A stretch of DNA of 6,577 nt from Spirochaetales bacterium (GCA_007130265.1 SLST01000032.1:1-6577), one strand, 5' to 3'; positions 1 through 6,226 are shown, counted from the stretch's first letter. Numbers and translations: made by a program. Notes: a model not told the origin generated them from the letters alone.

Positions 1-2
1 CA

Positions 3-200
3 CCGGTGATCTCGAAAGCGCTTCTCGGTGACCTCTTGCCTTTCCTGAAGTTTCGGCATCTTTTCAGGAACCTCTACGGATTCGAGCTTGACCGGGACAA
101 GATGTCGCCTCTCGACCGCGATTTCCGGGCCGTTTCGGCACGATCGTTGTCCGAGATCCGGAGTTTCCTCGAGTGGATGAAAGAAGCAGCAGAACGCTGA
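3..200 (+). CDS. HepT-like toxin-family protein, C-terminal fragment (5' end outside window)
   Basis: The reading frame is open to the left edge, and the family continues upstream. The first visible residues P-V-I-S match the middle of HepT-like proteins, so the GTG at 6 is probably an internal valine. The visible part has the family pattern of a helix ending in KFRHLFRNLYGFELD, followed by a helix with SEIRSFLEWMKE and the stop at 198-200. HepT-family proteins are HEPN-fold RNases or AMPylation targets paired with MntA-type minimal nucleotidyltransferases. Their signature is R-x4-H-x-Y. Here it reads R-HLFR-N-L-Y: Arg and Tyr are kept but His is Asn (codon AAC, 69-71). RNase activity may therefore be lost or altered. 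A partner nucleotidyltransferase would lie outside the window and is not seen. The gene is convergent with the dehydratase gene, with 11 bp between the two stop codons. The family call rests on motif and segment pattern from memory. Confidence 0.68.
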   Translation, partial: PVISKALLGDLLPFLKFRHLFRNLYGFELDRDKMSPLDRDFRAVSARSLSEIRSFLEWMKEAAER

Positions 201-211
201 GGCGACAAGCC

Positions 212-1381
212 CTACCAGTCGAGCACGGCGCCGTCCGGGTCTCTGATGGACAGCGCGTGGATACGCTCCTGCTCGAACGGGTGCGACGAGGCGGCAGCTT
301 CGTCCACGTCGATCCCGAGCCCCGGGACGTCCGAGGGCAGCCAGTAGCCGTCCTTCGTTTTGAGCGTCGACTTCACCACCTCCCAGCGCCACGGAACGTC
401 GGTGAGCATGTCCTCCTGGATCAGGAAGTTGGGGGTGGCAAGCGCGAAGTGGAGCGCGACGGCGTTCGCTACCGGTCCGAGCGGGTTGTGCGGGGCGACG
501 CCCATCTGGTAGGTCTCCGCTGCGGCGGCGATCTTGCGCGCCTCCCAGAGCCCTCCGCAGTGGCAGAGATCGGGCTGGATCACGTGACAGGCGCGCTTCT
601 CGAAGAGCGGCGCGAACTGGTGCCTGCCCACGAGCCGCTCTCCGGTCGCGATGGGCACCGTCGTCTGCCTGCGGACCTCGAGTAGGGCGTCGGTCTGTTC
701 CGGAGGAACCGGCTCCTCGCAGAAATAGGGCCGAAACGGCTCGAGCGCCCGGATGTACTCGATCGCCGTCGCGGGGTAGGTGCGGCCGTGGAAGTCGACC
801 ATGATGTCGATCTCCTCACCCACCGCCTCGCGCAGCCCGCGCATCAGAAGCTCGAGGCGCCTTGCCTTGGACGCGCCCTCGAGCGGCTGCGAGTACGGCA
901 CGAAGACGACCTTGAGCGCCGTGTACCCGCGTTCGACCACCTGGTGGGCGAGATCGATGAGCGGGCCGACGTCGAAAGTCTCGTAGACCGACTCCATCTG
1001 CCCGCCGCCGAGGTGGGTATACATCCGCACACGGTCACGCACCCTGCCGCCGAGGAGCTCGTACACGGGAACGCCGAGCGCCTTGCCCTTGATGTCCCAC
1101 AGCGCCTGCTCTATCCCCGAGATCGCACTCATCCCGATGACGCCGAGCCGCCAGAACGACTGGCGGTAGAGCTTCTGGTAGAGGTGCTCGATCCGAAACG
1201 GATCTTCACCCACCACGAAGGGCACGAAGTCCTCAACGGCTCCGACGACGGCCCGGGTCTTCCACTCGAGTGAGCCCTCGCCCCACCCGTAGAGCCCGGG
1301 CTGATCGGTCTCTACCTTCACGAAGACCCAGTTTCGCATATCCGCGTTGACGACGACCGATCTGACTCCTGTGATCTTCAC
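212..1381 (-). CDS. Enolase-superfamily sugar-acid dehydratase, D-galactonate dehydratase (DgoD) type
   Basis: This 389-residue protein of the mandelate racemase/muconate lactonizing family probably dehydrates an aldonate to a 2-keto-3-deoxy acid in the cytoplasm using Mg2+. It aligns end to end with E. coli DgoD at a constant offset of about 13 residues, and every DgoD catalytic position is present. The metal ligands are D196 (VDFHGR), E222 (CEEP) and E248 (TGER). The His pair is H198 and H298 (APHNPLGP), and E323 (IQED) is also kept. The N-terminal capping domain includes SAISGIEQALWDIKGK at 85-100. The start is a GTG chosen because SD GGGAGG lies 5 nt upstream and the family N-terminus (KITGVRSVVV) begins there. 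The frame stays open upstream, but only as a shadow of the oxygenase gene. It is the last gene of the leftward set, 62 bp after the oxygenase. Substrate specificity is not settled: related proteins act on other C5/C6 aldonates, and the neighbours handle C4 acids. Confidence 0.9.
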   Translation of the reverse strand: MKITGVRSVVVNADMRNWVFVKVETDQPGLYGWGEGSLEWKTRAVVGAVEDFVPFVVGEDPFRIEHLYQKLYRQSFWRLGVIGMSAISGIEQALWDIKGKALGVPVYELLGGRVRDRVRMYTHLGGGQMESVYETFDVGPLIDLAHQVVERGYTALKVVFVPYSQPLEGASKARRLELLMRGLREAVGEEIDIMVDFHGRTYPATAIEYIRALEPFRPYFCEEPVPPEQTDALLEVRRQTTVPIATGERLVGRHQFAPLFEKRACHVIQPDLCHCGGLWEARKIAAAAETYQMGVAPHNPLGPVANAVALHFALATPNFLIQEDMLTDVPWRWEVVKSTLKTKDGYWLPSDVPGLGIDVDEAAASSHPFEQERIHALSIRDPDGAVLDW

Positions 1382-1382
1382 C

Positions 1383-1402
1383 GCTGCCTCCCTGGCGGCA
1401 GC
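1383..1402 (-). promoter_or_regulatory. Shine-Dalgarno of the dehydratase gene inside a small hairpin
   Basis: On the minus strand GCTGCC (1402-1397) and GGCAGC (1388-1383) are perfect inverted repeats around an 8-nt loop GCCAGGGA. The SD GGGAGG (1392-1387) lies in the loop with its last two bases in the stem, 5 nt before the GTG at 1381. The SD fixes the start codon. Whether the hairpin modulates translation is speculation, since a 6-bp inverted repeat is easily found by chance in GC-rich DNA. Confidence 0.4.
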
Positions 1403-1443
1403 ATAGCGGGGCGTCGGTTCCAGGTCCACCCATGGGACCGGCC

Positions 1444-2286
1444 TCAGTTGCCGCCGATCGCCTTCGGCTTGTCGCCGAGGCTGAGGTTGTTGCCGCAGGG
1501 TCGCGGCGTGTCGGCCCAGTGGCCGTGGGGGTCTTCGCCGCGGCAGATGATCGACTCCACCGCCCAGCTCGGGTCGATGGGTCGAACCTCCGGCGGGCAG
1601 TACCGCAGCGTGAGCCCGGCCCGCCGCTTCGCCGAGCGATTGGGCTCCGAGCCGTGAACGATCATGTCCGCGTGCAGCGATATCTGCCCGGCTTCGAGCT
1701 CGAGCGATACCGGTTCGTCCCACTCGCTCTTGAGGTCGATCTCCTGATCCAGAACCGCGTCGCGCTTCGTCTTCTTCCAGTCGATATGCCCGAGATTGTG
1801 CGTCCGGGGGATGACCTGCATCGCGGAGTTCTCCGCACTCGAGTCGTCGATCGCCAGCCAGACGGTCACGGTCCTCGCCGGCGTGATGGGCCAGTACGAG
1901 GCGTCCTGATGCCAGGCAACCGCCTTCGGGTCGTACGGCTGTTTGACGAAATAGTGGGTTGCCCAGCAGACAATGTTCGGGCCGACGATGTCCTCCACGA
2001 GATCGAGGATCCGCGGGTCGCGTGCAACATCGTAGATGCCCTCGCAGCGGCCCTGGTAGCAGTTGAGCGCGTAGCTGTCCCGGCCGTCGCTGTGGGTCTT
2101 CATCTGCGCGAGCAGGTACTCGAGATAGGCGCGGTTGCGCTCCACTTCGGCCTCGTTGAAGACCTGAAACGGGTGCACGTACCCGAGCTCATTGTACTGC
2201 TGGATCTGCTGCGGCTTGAGCGTCCTGGGCGACGGATTATCGACCGGCTTGAAGTCGAGCTCTACGTCTGCGCGTGGTCCTGCCAT
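1444..2286 (-). CDS. Phytanoyl-CoA dioxygenase (PhyH) family Fe(II)/2-oxoglutarate oxygenase
   Basis: This 280-residue protein is probably a soluble non-heme iron oxygenase that couples 2-oxoglutarate decarboxylation to hydroxylation of a small substrate. The double-stranded beta-helix signature is complete. The facial triad is H126-x-D128 (AWHQDASYW) and H211 (VHGSEPNRS). The 2-oxoglutarate-binding Arg is R222, 11 residues after the distal His, the same spacing as in human PHYH. Length is normal for the bacterial family (about 260-300). The ATG at 2286 is supported by SD AGGAGA 5 nt upstream. It is the third gene of the leftward set: 49 bp after the dehydrogenase gene and 62 bp before the dehydratase gene. 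The family also includes enzymes on free small molecules such as EctD, so a CoA substrate should not be assumed. Its placement among sugar-acid genes suggests a sugar-acid or related polar substrate, but nothing in the sequence identifies it. Confidence 0.9.
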   Translation of the reverse strand: MAGPRADVELDFKPVDNPSPRTLKPQQIQQYNELGYVHPFQVFNEAEVERNRAYLEYLLAQMKTHSDGRDSYALNCYQGRCEGIYDVARDPRILDLVEDIVGPNIVCWATHYFVKQPYDPKAVAWHQDASYWPITPARTVTVWLAIDDSSAENSAMQVIPRTHNLGHIDWKKTKRDAVLDQEIDLKSEWDEPVSLELEAGQISLHADMIVHGSEPNRSAKRRAGLTLRYCPPEVRPIDPSWAVESIICRGEDPHGHWADTPRPCGNNLSLGDKPKAIGGN

Positions 2287-2323
2287 GGGGGTCTCCTATT
2301 GACGAGAAAAAGTTTCCGACTTG

Positions 2324-2337
2324 AATAGTACACTATT
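2324..2337. promoter_or_regulatory. Perfect 14-bp dyad, probable repressor operator before the oxygenase gene
   Basis: The sequence AATAGT-AC-ACTATT is a perfect inverted repeat with a 2-bp centre. It lies in a conspicuously AT-rich stretch (about 2298-2342) of an otherwise GC-rich window, just upstream of the oxygenase gene and overlapping the stop codon of the dehydrogenase gene (TAA, 2338-2336). The GT..AC core resembles operators of FadR/UxuR-type GntR regulators, which often control sugar-acid catabolism. On the minus strand TACTAT (2330-2325) or CATAAT (2340-2335) could serve as a -10 box, but no convincing -35 box is visible. No regulator gene is in the window, so the assignment to GntR is inference. 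Confidence 0.5.
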
Positions 2338-3289
2338 ATGAATCACGCGTGTAGCGGGAGGCGCTCAGTCGGCGACCCATCTCGAGCGCGAGCTCGAAGC
2401 TCCGCGTCCTCGCCTTGCCCCGGTAGGCGATGTCGTAGGCGGTTCCGTGATCGACCGACGTCCGGACGATCGGGAGACCAAGGGTGACGTTTACCCCGCC
2501 GTCGAAGTCGAGCGTCTTCATGGGAATGTGTCCCTGGTCATGGTACATGCACACGACCGCGTCGTAGCGTCGCGCATGGACGGCCTGGTAGAAGACCGTG
2601 TCGCCCGGCACAGGGCCTGTTACGTCGATGCCATCCCGGCGAGCCGCGTCGACCGCCGGTGTGATCCGCTCGTCGTCCTCGGACCCGAACGCACCGTGCT
2701 CGCCCGCGTGCGGATTGAGCCCCGCTACGGCGATGCGGACACGCGGACGCAGCAGCCGCACCGCGGCGTTGGTGAGTCTGATGACCTCAGCAATCCGTTC
2801 GGTCGTTGCACGGGCGATGGCCTGCGACAGCGAGACGTGGGTGCTCACGTGCGTCACGATGAGCCGATCGCTTGCGAGCATCATCGTGACCGCAGGGTTC
2901 CCGCAGAGCGCCGCGATGAGCTCGGTGTGGCCGGTGAAGTCGGGCGTCGAGATCCGGCACGCCTCCTTGTTCACCGGCAGGGTCACGATCGCCGACGCCC
3001 TGCCCTCGAGCGCGTCGCGCGTCGCGCGTCGTACGTACTCGACCGCCGCGGCGCCCACGCGCCCGTCCACGCTCCCCGGCGCCACGTCGTTCTCGCCCAG
3101 AAGCTCCTGGTCGACGATTTGGATTCCGTCGAGCACCTCCTCGTCCATACCAAGGCGCCCGGCCGCCCAGGCGAGCACCGCCCGGTCACCGTATACGATC
3201 TCTTCGCCGGTGAGTCCGCCGCTCGCCGCGACGCGCAGCAGTATCTCCGGGCCGACCCCGTTCGCATCACCCATCGTTATCGCCAGCAT
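2336..3289 (-). CDS. pdxA2: PdxA2-type dehydrogenase, probable D-threonate/erythronate 4-phosphate dehydrogenase
   Basis: This 317-residue protein of the PdxA family is an NAD-dependent, divalent-metal dehydrogenase. Family landmarks in order are ITMGDANGVGPEI (4-16), TLPVNKEA (103-110), FTGHTE with H121-T122 contacting substrate, H151 (THVSL), H194 (GLNPHAGEHG) and H250 (MYHDQGH). The last three correspond to the E. coli PdxA metal ligands H166, H211 and H266. RTSVDHGTAYDIA (277-289) is the conserved C-terminal motif. Biosynthetic PdxA makes the pyridoxal precursor. PdxA2 paralogues beside DUF1537 kinases instead oxidise acid-sugar 4-phosphates, and D-threonate 4-phosphate gives DHAP plus CO2. 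The catabolic role is chosen because the kinase gene overlaps it by 13 nt and no vitamin B6 genes are near. The ATG has SD GGGAGG four bases upstream, inside the end of the kinase gene, which suggests translational coupling. The stereochemistry of the substrate is not determined. Confidence 0.87.
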   Translation of the reverse strand: MLAITMGDANGVGPEILLRVAASGGLTGEEIVYGDRAVLAWAAGRLGMDEEVLDGIQIVDQELLGENDVAPGSVDGRVGAAAVEYVRRATRDALEGRASAIVTLPVNKEACRISTPDFTGHTELIAALCGNPAVTMMLASDRLIVTHVSTHVSLSQAIARATTERIAEVIRLTNAAVRLLRPRVRIAVAGLNPHAGEHGAFGSEDDERITPAVDAARRDGIDVTGPVPGDTVFYQAVHARRYDAVVCMYHDQGHIPMKTLDFDGGVNVTLGLPIVRTSVDHGTAYDIAYRGKARTRSFELALEMGRRLSASRYTRDS

Positions 3290-4578
3290 CGCTCCTCCCG
3301 TAAGCGTCTGAACGCCGTCACCATCGTCTCGTCATCACCGAAGCCGCCCGCCTTCGTCACCGCCGTGACGGTAAGCCGCCTGCCCGCGAGCAGAGCGGGA
3401 ATGGTGATCGCCGGGACGCCGGGGACGATCTGCCGGTGCACGTCCACCGCGCAAGCACCGAGCGCCCGGACCGCGGCGAGCGCTGTGTCGCCGCCGGTGA
3501 GAAACAGTCGAAGGCCCGCCGCCTCCTCGACCGCCCGCCGCGCGACGGCACCGAGCGCACGTGCGAACCGAAGCGGCGCCTCACCTCCCAACGGCGGAGA
3601 GGTCATCACGAGCGCCTGCCCGCCTCCGGCGAGCACCTCGATCGCACGCCCGGCGTCCGCAAGCGTCACGGCGGTCACCCCTCCCCGCCCCCGCAACACC
3701 TCTGCCTGCCGCCGGGATCGCTCGCTCAGACTCCCCACGAGTCCGAGAACCGGTGGCGCGCCGGCCCCGCGCGGACCGGCGACCGGCGCCGGCGGCTGCT
3801 GCGGACCGGCATCCGCGTGACCGGACAGCCGCGCGAGTGCCGCGGCTAGGCCGGCCGATCCCACGGCGATGTAGCGCGCCGGCTCGCCCGCCACGAGCGA
3901 GGCGACGCGGTCGAGGTCCGCGTCCGACTCTGCGTCCACAACGAACGCGGCGCCGCGCCGCGCGCCGCGGAAAATGCCGGCGAGCTCGGCAGGACCGCAG
4001 TGACGGGAATGCGCGAATCCGAGCAGATCCGCGATCCGGGCGCTGCGCACCGGCACGCGAACGTCTCGGGCAAACTCCGTCTCGTCGACCGGCCTGCCGT
4101 TCACCAGACACAGCCCGCCGCGCGTCGTGCGCCCGGTCGCAGGGAAGGCCGGGGCGACCACGAGGAGGCGCTCGGGGAAAACGCGCGCGAGCGCCTCGAT
4201 CTCCGCGGCGATATTCCCGCGCAGCGTCGAGTCAATCTTCTTGTAGACGAGCCCTGACCACCCGGACCCGTCGGTCGCCGCGGCCGAGCTCACGCGCCGC
4301 ACGATGGCGGCGGCCTGCGCGGCGGAGGCGTGCCGGGTTTCGGTGTCGACGACGCAAACGCTCGCTCCGGGACACTCATGTCGCAGCGCGTGGGCATCGT
4401 CGCCTGAGACCGGGGCGTCCGCGTCCTCGATCACGACGCGACACGGCCCGCCCGTAGAGGCGAACTGCGCGCCGGTGTCACAGGCCCCGGTGAAGTCGTC
4501 GGCCATGATCAACACGTCGAAGAGTCGGGTCACCTGGTAACCATGCACGGCCGCGCCGCCTCGTGCAAGCGCCCGCAT
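3277..4578 (-). CDS. DUF1537 four-carbon acid-sugar kinase
   Basis: This approximately 433-residue ATP-dependent kinase belongs to the family that phosphorylates D-threonate, D-erythronate or 3-oxo-tetronates at O-4. Motifs, numbered from the ATG at 4578, are MADDFTGACDTG (25-36, substrate domain), YKKIDSTLRGN (112-122), VGSAGLA (239-245), VGSLSERSR (281-289), LTGGDTA (360-366, nucleotide domain) and TKAGGFGD (408-415). A Pro/Ala/Gly-rich linker at about 252-277 joins the two domains. The start is uncertain. A GTG at 4623 keeps the frame open but would run through the divergent promoter and has no SD. The ATG at 4578 has a weak SD. GTGs at 4548 and 4533 are closer to the family N-terminus. 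It is the first gene of the leftward set and overlaps the PdxA2 gene by 13 nt. Its own promoter is not clear. The pairing with PdxA2 is the D-threonate-type arrangement described for DUF1537 kinases, so DtnK or an erythronate kinase is most likely. Confidence 0.88.
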   Translation of the reverse strand: MRALARGGAAVHGYQVTRLFDVLIMADDFTGACDTGAQFASTGGPCRVVIEDADAPVSGDDAHALRHECPGASVCVVDTETRHASAAQAAAIVRRVSSAAATDGSGWSGLVYKKIDSTLRGNIAAEIEALARVFPERLLVVAPAFPATGRTTRGGLCLVNGRPVDETEFARDVRVPVRSARIADLLGFAHSRHCGPAELAGIFRGARRGAAFVVDAESDADLDRVASLVAGEPARYIAVGSAGLAAALARLSGHADAGPQQPPAPVAGPRGAGAPPVLGLVGSLSERSRRQAEVLRGRGGVTAVTLADAGRAIEVLAGGGQALVMTSPPLGGEAPLRFARALGAVARRAVEEAAGLRLFLTGGDTALAAVRALGACAVDVHRQIVPGVPAITIPALLAGRRLTVTAVTKAGGFGDDETMVTAFRRLREERCWR

Positions 4579-4612
4579 GGGCCGGCGCTTCTCTGAGCGA
4601 GCCGAGCGCGGC

Positions 4613-4640
4613 TTGACAGACACCCCGTAGTCTCTATCCT
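4613..4640 (+). promoter_or_regulatory. Sigma70-type promoter of the modF-like gene
   Basis: A perfect -35 TTGACA (4613-4618) and a -10 TATCCT (4635-4640, fitting TANNNT) are separated by 16 bp. The ATG of the ATPase gene begins 7 nt after the -10 box, where initiation would be expected. No Shine-Dalgarno sequence lies before the ATG, so the transcript is probably leaderless. The promoter lies in the 68-bp gap shared with the divergent DUF1537 gene. Confidence 0.7.
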
Positions 4641-4646
4641 TCTCGC

Positions 4647-6215
4647 ATGTCGAATCCCGCCGGCCAACCGCCGCTCGCCATCGCGCACGAAGTCACGGTG
4701 CGAATCGGGCACCACCTCGTCCTCGCGCCCGCGAGCTTCGAGCTGCAGCCAGGCGAATGTACGGTGGTCACCGGCCCGAACGGTTCGGGGAAGTCGATCC
4801 TCGCGGAGATCATCGCCGGAGTGCGGACACCGTCGACGGGCACGATGTCGTGGCCCGGCCTGTGCGACGACCCCGACGCCCGCGCCGCGCTCGTGTCGTT
4901 CGAAATGCAGGAGAGGCTGATCGCGCGCGAGCGCCACGAAGATATGAGCGCGATCATGCACGGCGAGCTCGACCCCGGACATACGGTCGCCGAGCTGATC
5001 GGGGAGGATTCGGTGGGGGGCGGCGCCGACGCCGTACTCCCCCTGGCAGAACGCTTCGGGATCAGCCACATCCTCTCGCGGGGGCTGCGTTTTCTGTCGA
5101 CCGGGGAGTTCCGGAAGGCGCTCCTCGCCGCAGCCCTCGTGCGCGATCCGCGGCTGCTCCTCCTCGACGACCCGTACGACGGGCTTGACGCCGCCTCGCG
5201 CGACGAGCTCGCCCGGCTCATCGACGATCTGCACTCCGCCGAGCGCTCTCTCCTCCTCGTCGTCAACCGCGCGCGAGACATCCCGTCGTGCGCGACACGC
5301 GTGATCGAGCTGCGCGACGGCGCGGTTCACCGCGACGAAGCCATGCGACCCCGGGCCGATCCCTCCGTGCGCCGGGCCGATCCCTCCGTGCGCCGCGCTG
5401 ATCCCTCCGTGCGCCGCGCTGATCCCTCCGTGCGCCGCGCTGAACGGCCGCCCAGGGAAGCCGCGTCGGCCCCAAACACCGACGCAACGCTCCACCGTCC
5501 GGGGCGGCGGTGCCCGCCGCAGGAGGCGATCGTCTCGATGCGGGACGTGCGGGTCTCCTACGGGCCGGTGGCGGTGCTCAACGCCGTAGACTGGACCGTC
5601 TGCCCGAATGACCGCTGGATGATCGTCGGCCCGAACGGCTCCGGCAAGTCGACGCTGCTTTCGCTCATCACGGGGGACAACCCGAAGGGGTACGGGCAGG
5701 AGATCTCGCTCTTCGGGCGGCGCAAGGGGAGCGGCGAGTCGGTCTGGGAGATCAAGCGGCGCATCGGCTACGTGTCCGGAGATCTGCAGTTCGCCTACCC
5801 GCTGCACGCCACGGTGCGCGAGACGCTCCTCTCCGGCTTCCACGACAGCGTCGGGCTCTTTGACGAACCGTCCGGACACGAAGAGGAGATAGCCAAGGAG
5901 TGGGCCGGGCGCCTTGGCCTCGCCGACCGGCTGAATACGAGGCTGCGCGAGCTTTCCTTCGGGCTGCGGCGAGTCGTGCTCGTCGCGCGGGCGGTGGTCA
6001 AAACCCCCCGCCTCCTGATTGCCGACGAACCGTGCCAGGGACTCGATGACGAGCACACGGCACAGGTGCTCGAGCTCCTCGAGGCGATCGGCGCGGGAGA
6101 AACAACGCTGCTCTACGTAACGCACGATCCTGCCGAGCAGCTTCGCGGCCTGACCCATCGCCTCGAGCTCACCCCCGGCCCCGAAGGCAGCCGGGCGGTG
6201 ACAACCGCACTGTGA
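4647..6215 (+). CDS. modF: ModF-like protein with two fused ABC ATPase domains
   Basis: This 522-residue soluble protein has two ABC ATPase domains and no membrane segment. It resembles E. coli ModF (PhrA, 490 aa) along its length. Domain 1 has Walker A GPNGSGKS (43-50), signature LSTGE (150-154) and Walker B LLLLDDP (170-176) followed by YDGLD. Domain 2 has Walker A GPNGSGKS (328-335), the ModF-typical SLITGDNPKGYG and LFGRRKGSGE (339-364), signature LSFGL (436-440), Walker B LLIADEP (456-462) and H-loop H493 (VTHD). Domain 1 has Asp (D175) at the catalytic Glu position and Asn at the H-loop (VVNR), so domain 2 is probably the main hydrolytic site. The linker carries four 7-residue repeats (236-263) and is longer than in E. 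coli. ModF is named for its place beside molybdate transport genes, but its role is unclear and no mod genes are seen here. The gene is divergent from the sugar-acid genes and convergent with ilvC. Confidence 0.88.
   Translation: MSNPAGQPPLAIAHEVTVRIGHHLVLAPASFELQPGECTVVTGPNGSGKSILAEIIAGVRTPSTGTMSWPGLCDDPDARAALVSFEMQERLIARERHEDMSAIMHGELDPGHTVAELIGEDSVGGGADAVLPLAERFGISHILSRGLRFLSTGEFRKALLAAALVRDPRLLLLDDPYDGLDAASRDELARLIDDLHSAERSLLLVVNRARDIPSCATRVIELRDGAVHRDEAMRPRADPSVRRADPSVRRADPSVRRADPSVRRAERPPREAASAPNTDATLHRPGRRCPPQEAIVSMRDVRVSYGPVAVLNAVDWTVCPNDRWMIVGPNGSGKSTLLSLITGDNPKGYGQEISLFGRRKGSGESVWEIKRRIGYVSGDLQFAYPLHATVRETLLSGFHDSVGLFDEPSGHEEEIAKEWAGRLGLADRLNTRLRELSFGLRRVVLVARAVVKTPRLLIADEPCQGLDDEHTAQVLELLEAIGAGETTLLYVTHDPAEQLRGLTHRLELTPGPEGSRAVTTAL
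5352..5441 (+). repeat. 21-bp in-frame tandem repeat, four copies, in the modF linker
   Basis: Four contiguous 21-bp units (5352-5372, 5373-5393, 5394-5414, 5415-5435) each encode RADPSVR. A partial fifth copy (CGCGCTGA) follows from 5436. Units 1 and 2 are identical and begin CGGGCCGAT. Units 3 and 4 are identical and begin CGCGCTGAT. The remaining CCCTCCGTGCGC is the same in all four. The unit is a multiple of three, so gain or loss of copies would only change linker length. Near-perfect identity at synonymous positions points to recent expansion by slippage or unequal recombination. Confidence 0.95.
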
Positions 6216-6226
6216 CCCTGCCGGCA

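Noticed and set aside
201..211. Terminator between the convergent HepT-like and dehydratase genes
   Set aside because: Only 11 bp separate the stops, and there is no inverted repeat or T-run on either strand.
173..685. 170-codon plus-strand frame over the HepT/dehydratase junction
   Set aside because: It runs out of frame through the HepT end and then antisense to the dehydratase, with no domain.
1423..1439. Inverted repeat GGTCC/GGACC with a 7-nt loop between the oxygenase and dehydratase genes
   Set aside because: The stem is only 5 bp with no T-run, within expectation for GC-rich DNA.
1382..1723. Extended N-terminus of the dehydratase gene (open frame to 1723)
   Set aside because: The extra residues have no family match, overlap the oxygenase gene, and a well-placed SD supports the GTG at 1381.
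1432..2328. 298-codon open frame on the plus strand
   Set aside because: It is antisense to the PhyH-family gene, which has a complete facial triad and a good SD. The plus frame has no domain.
2447..3820. 457-codon open frame on the plus strand
   Set aside because: It is opposite the PdxA2 and DUF1537 genes, whose motifs are intact. It has no family features and has shadow-like composition.
4579..4623. N-terminal extension of the DUF1537 kinase to a GTG at 4623
   Set aside because: The added Arg/Ser-rich residues are outside the family, have no SD, and cover the -35 box of the divergent modF promoter.
5352..5441. CRISPR-like array
   Set aside because: The copies are directly contiguous with no spacers and are in frame inside a coding region.
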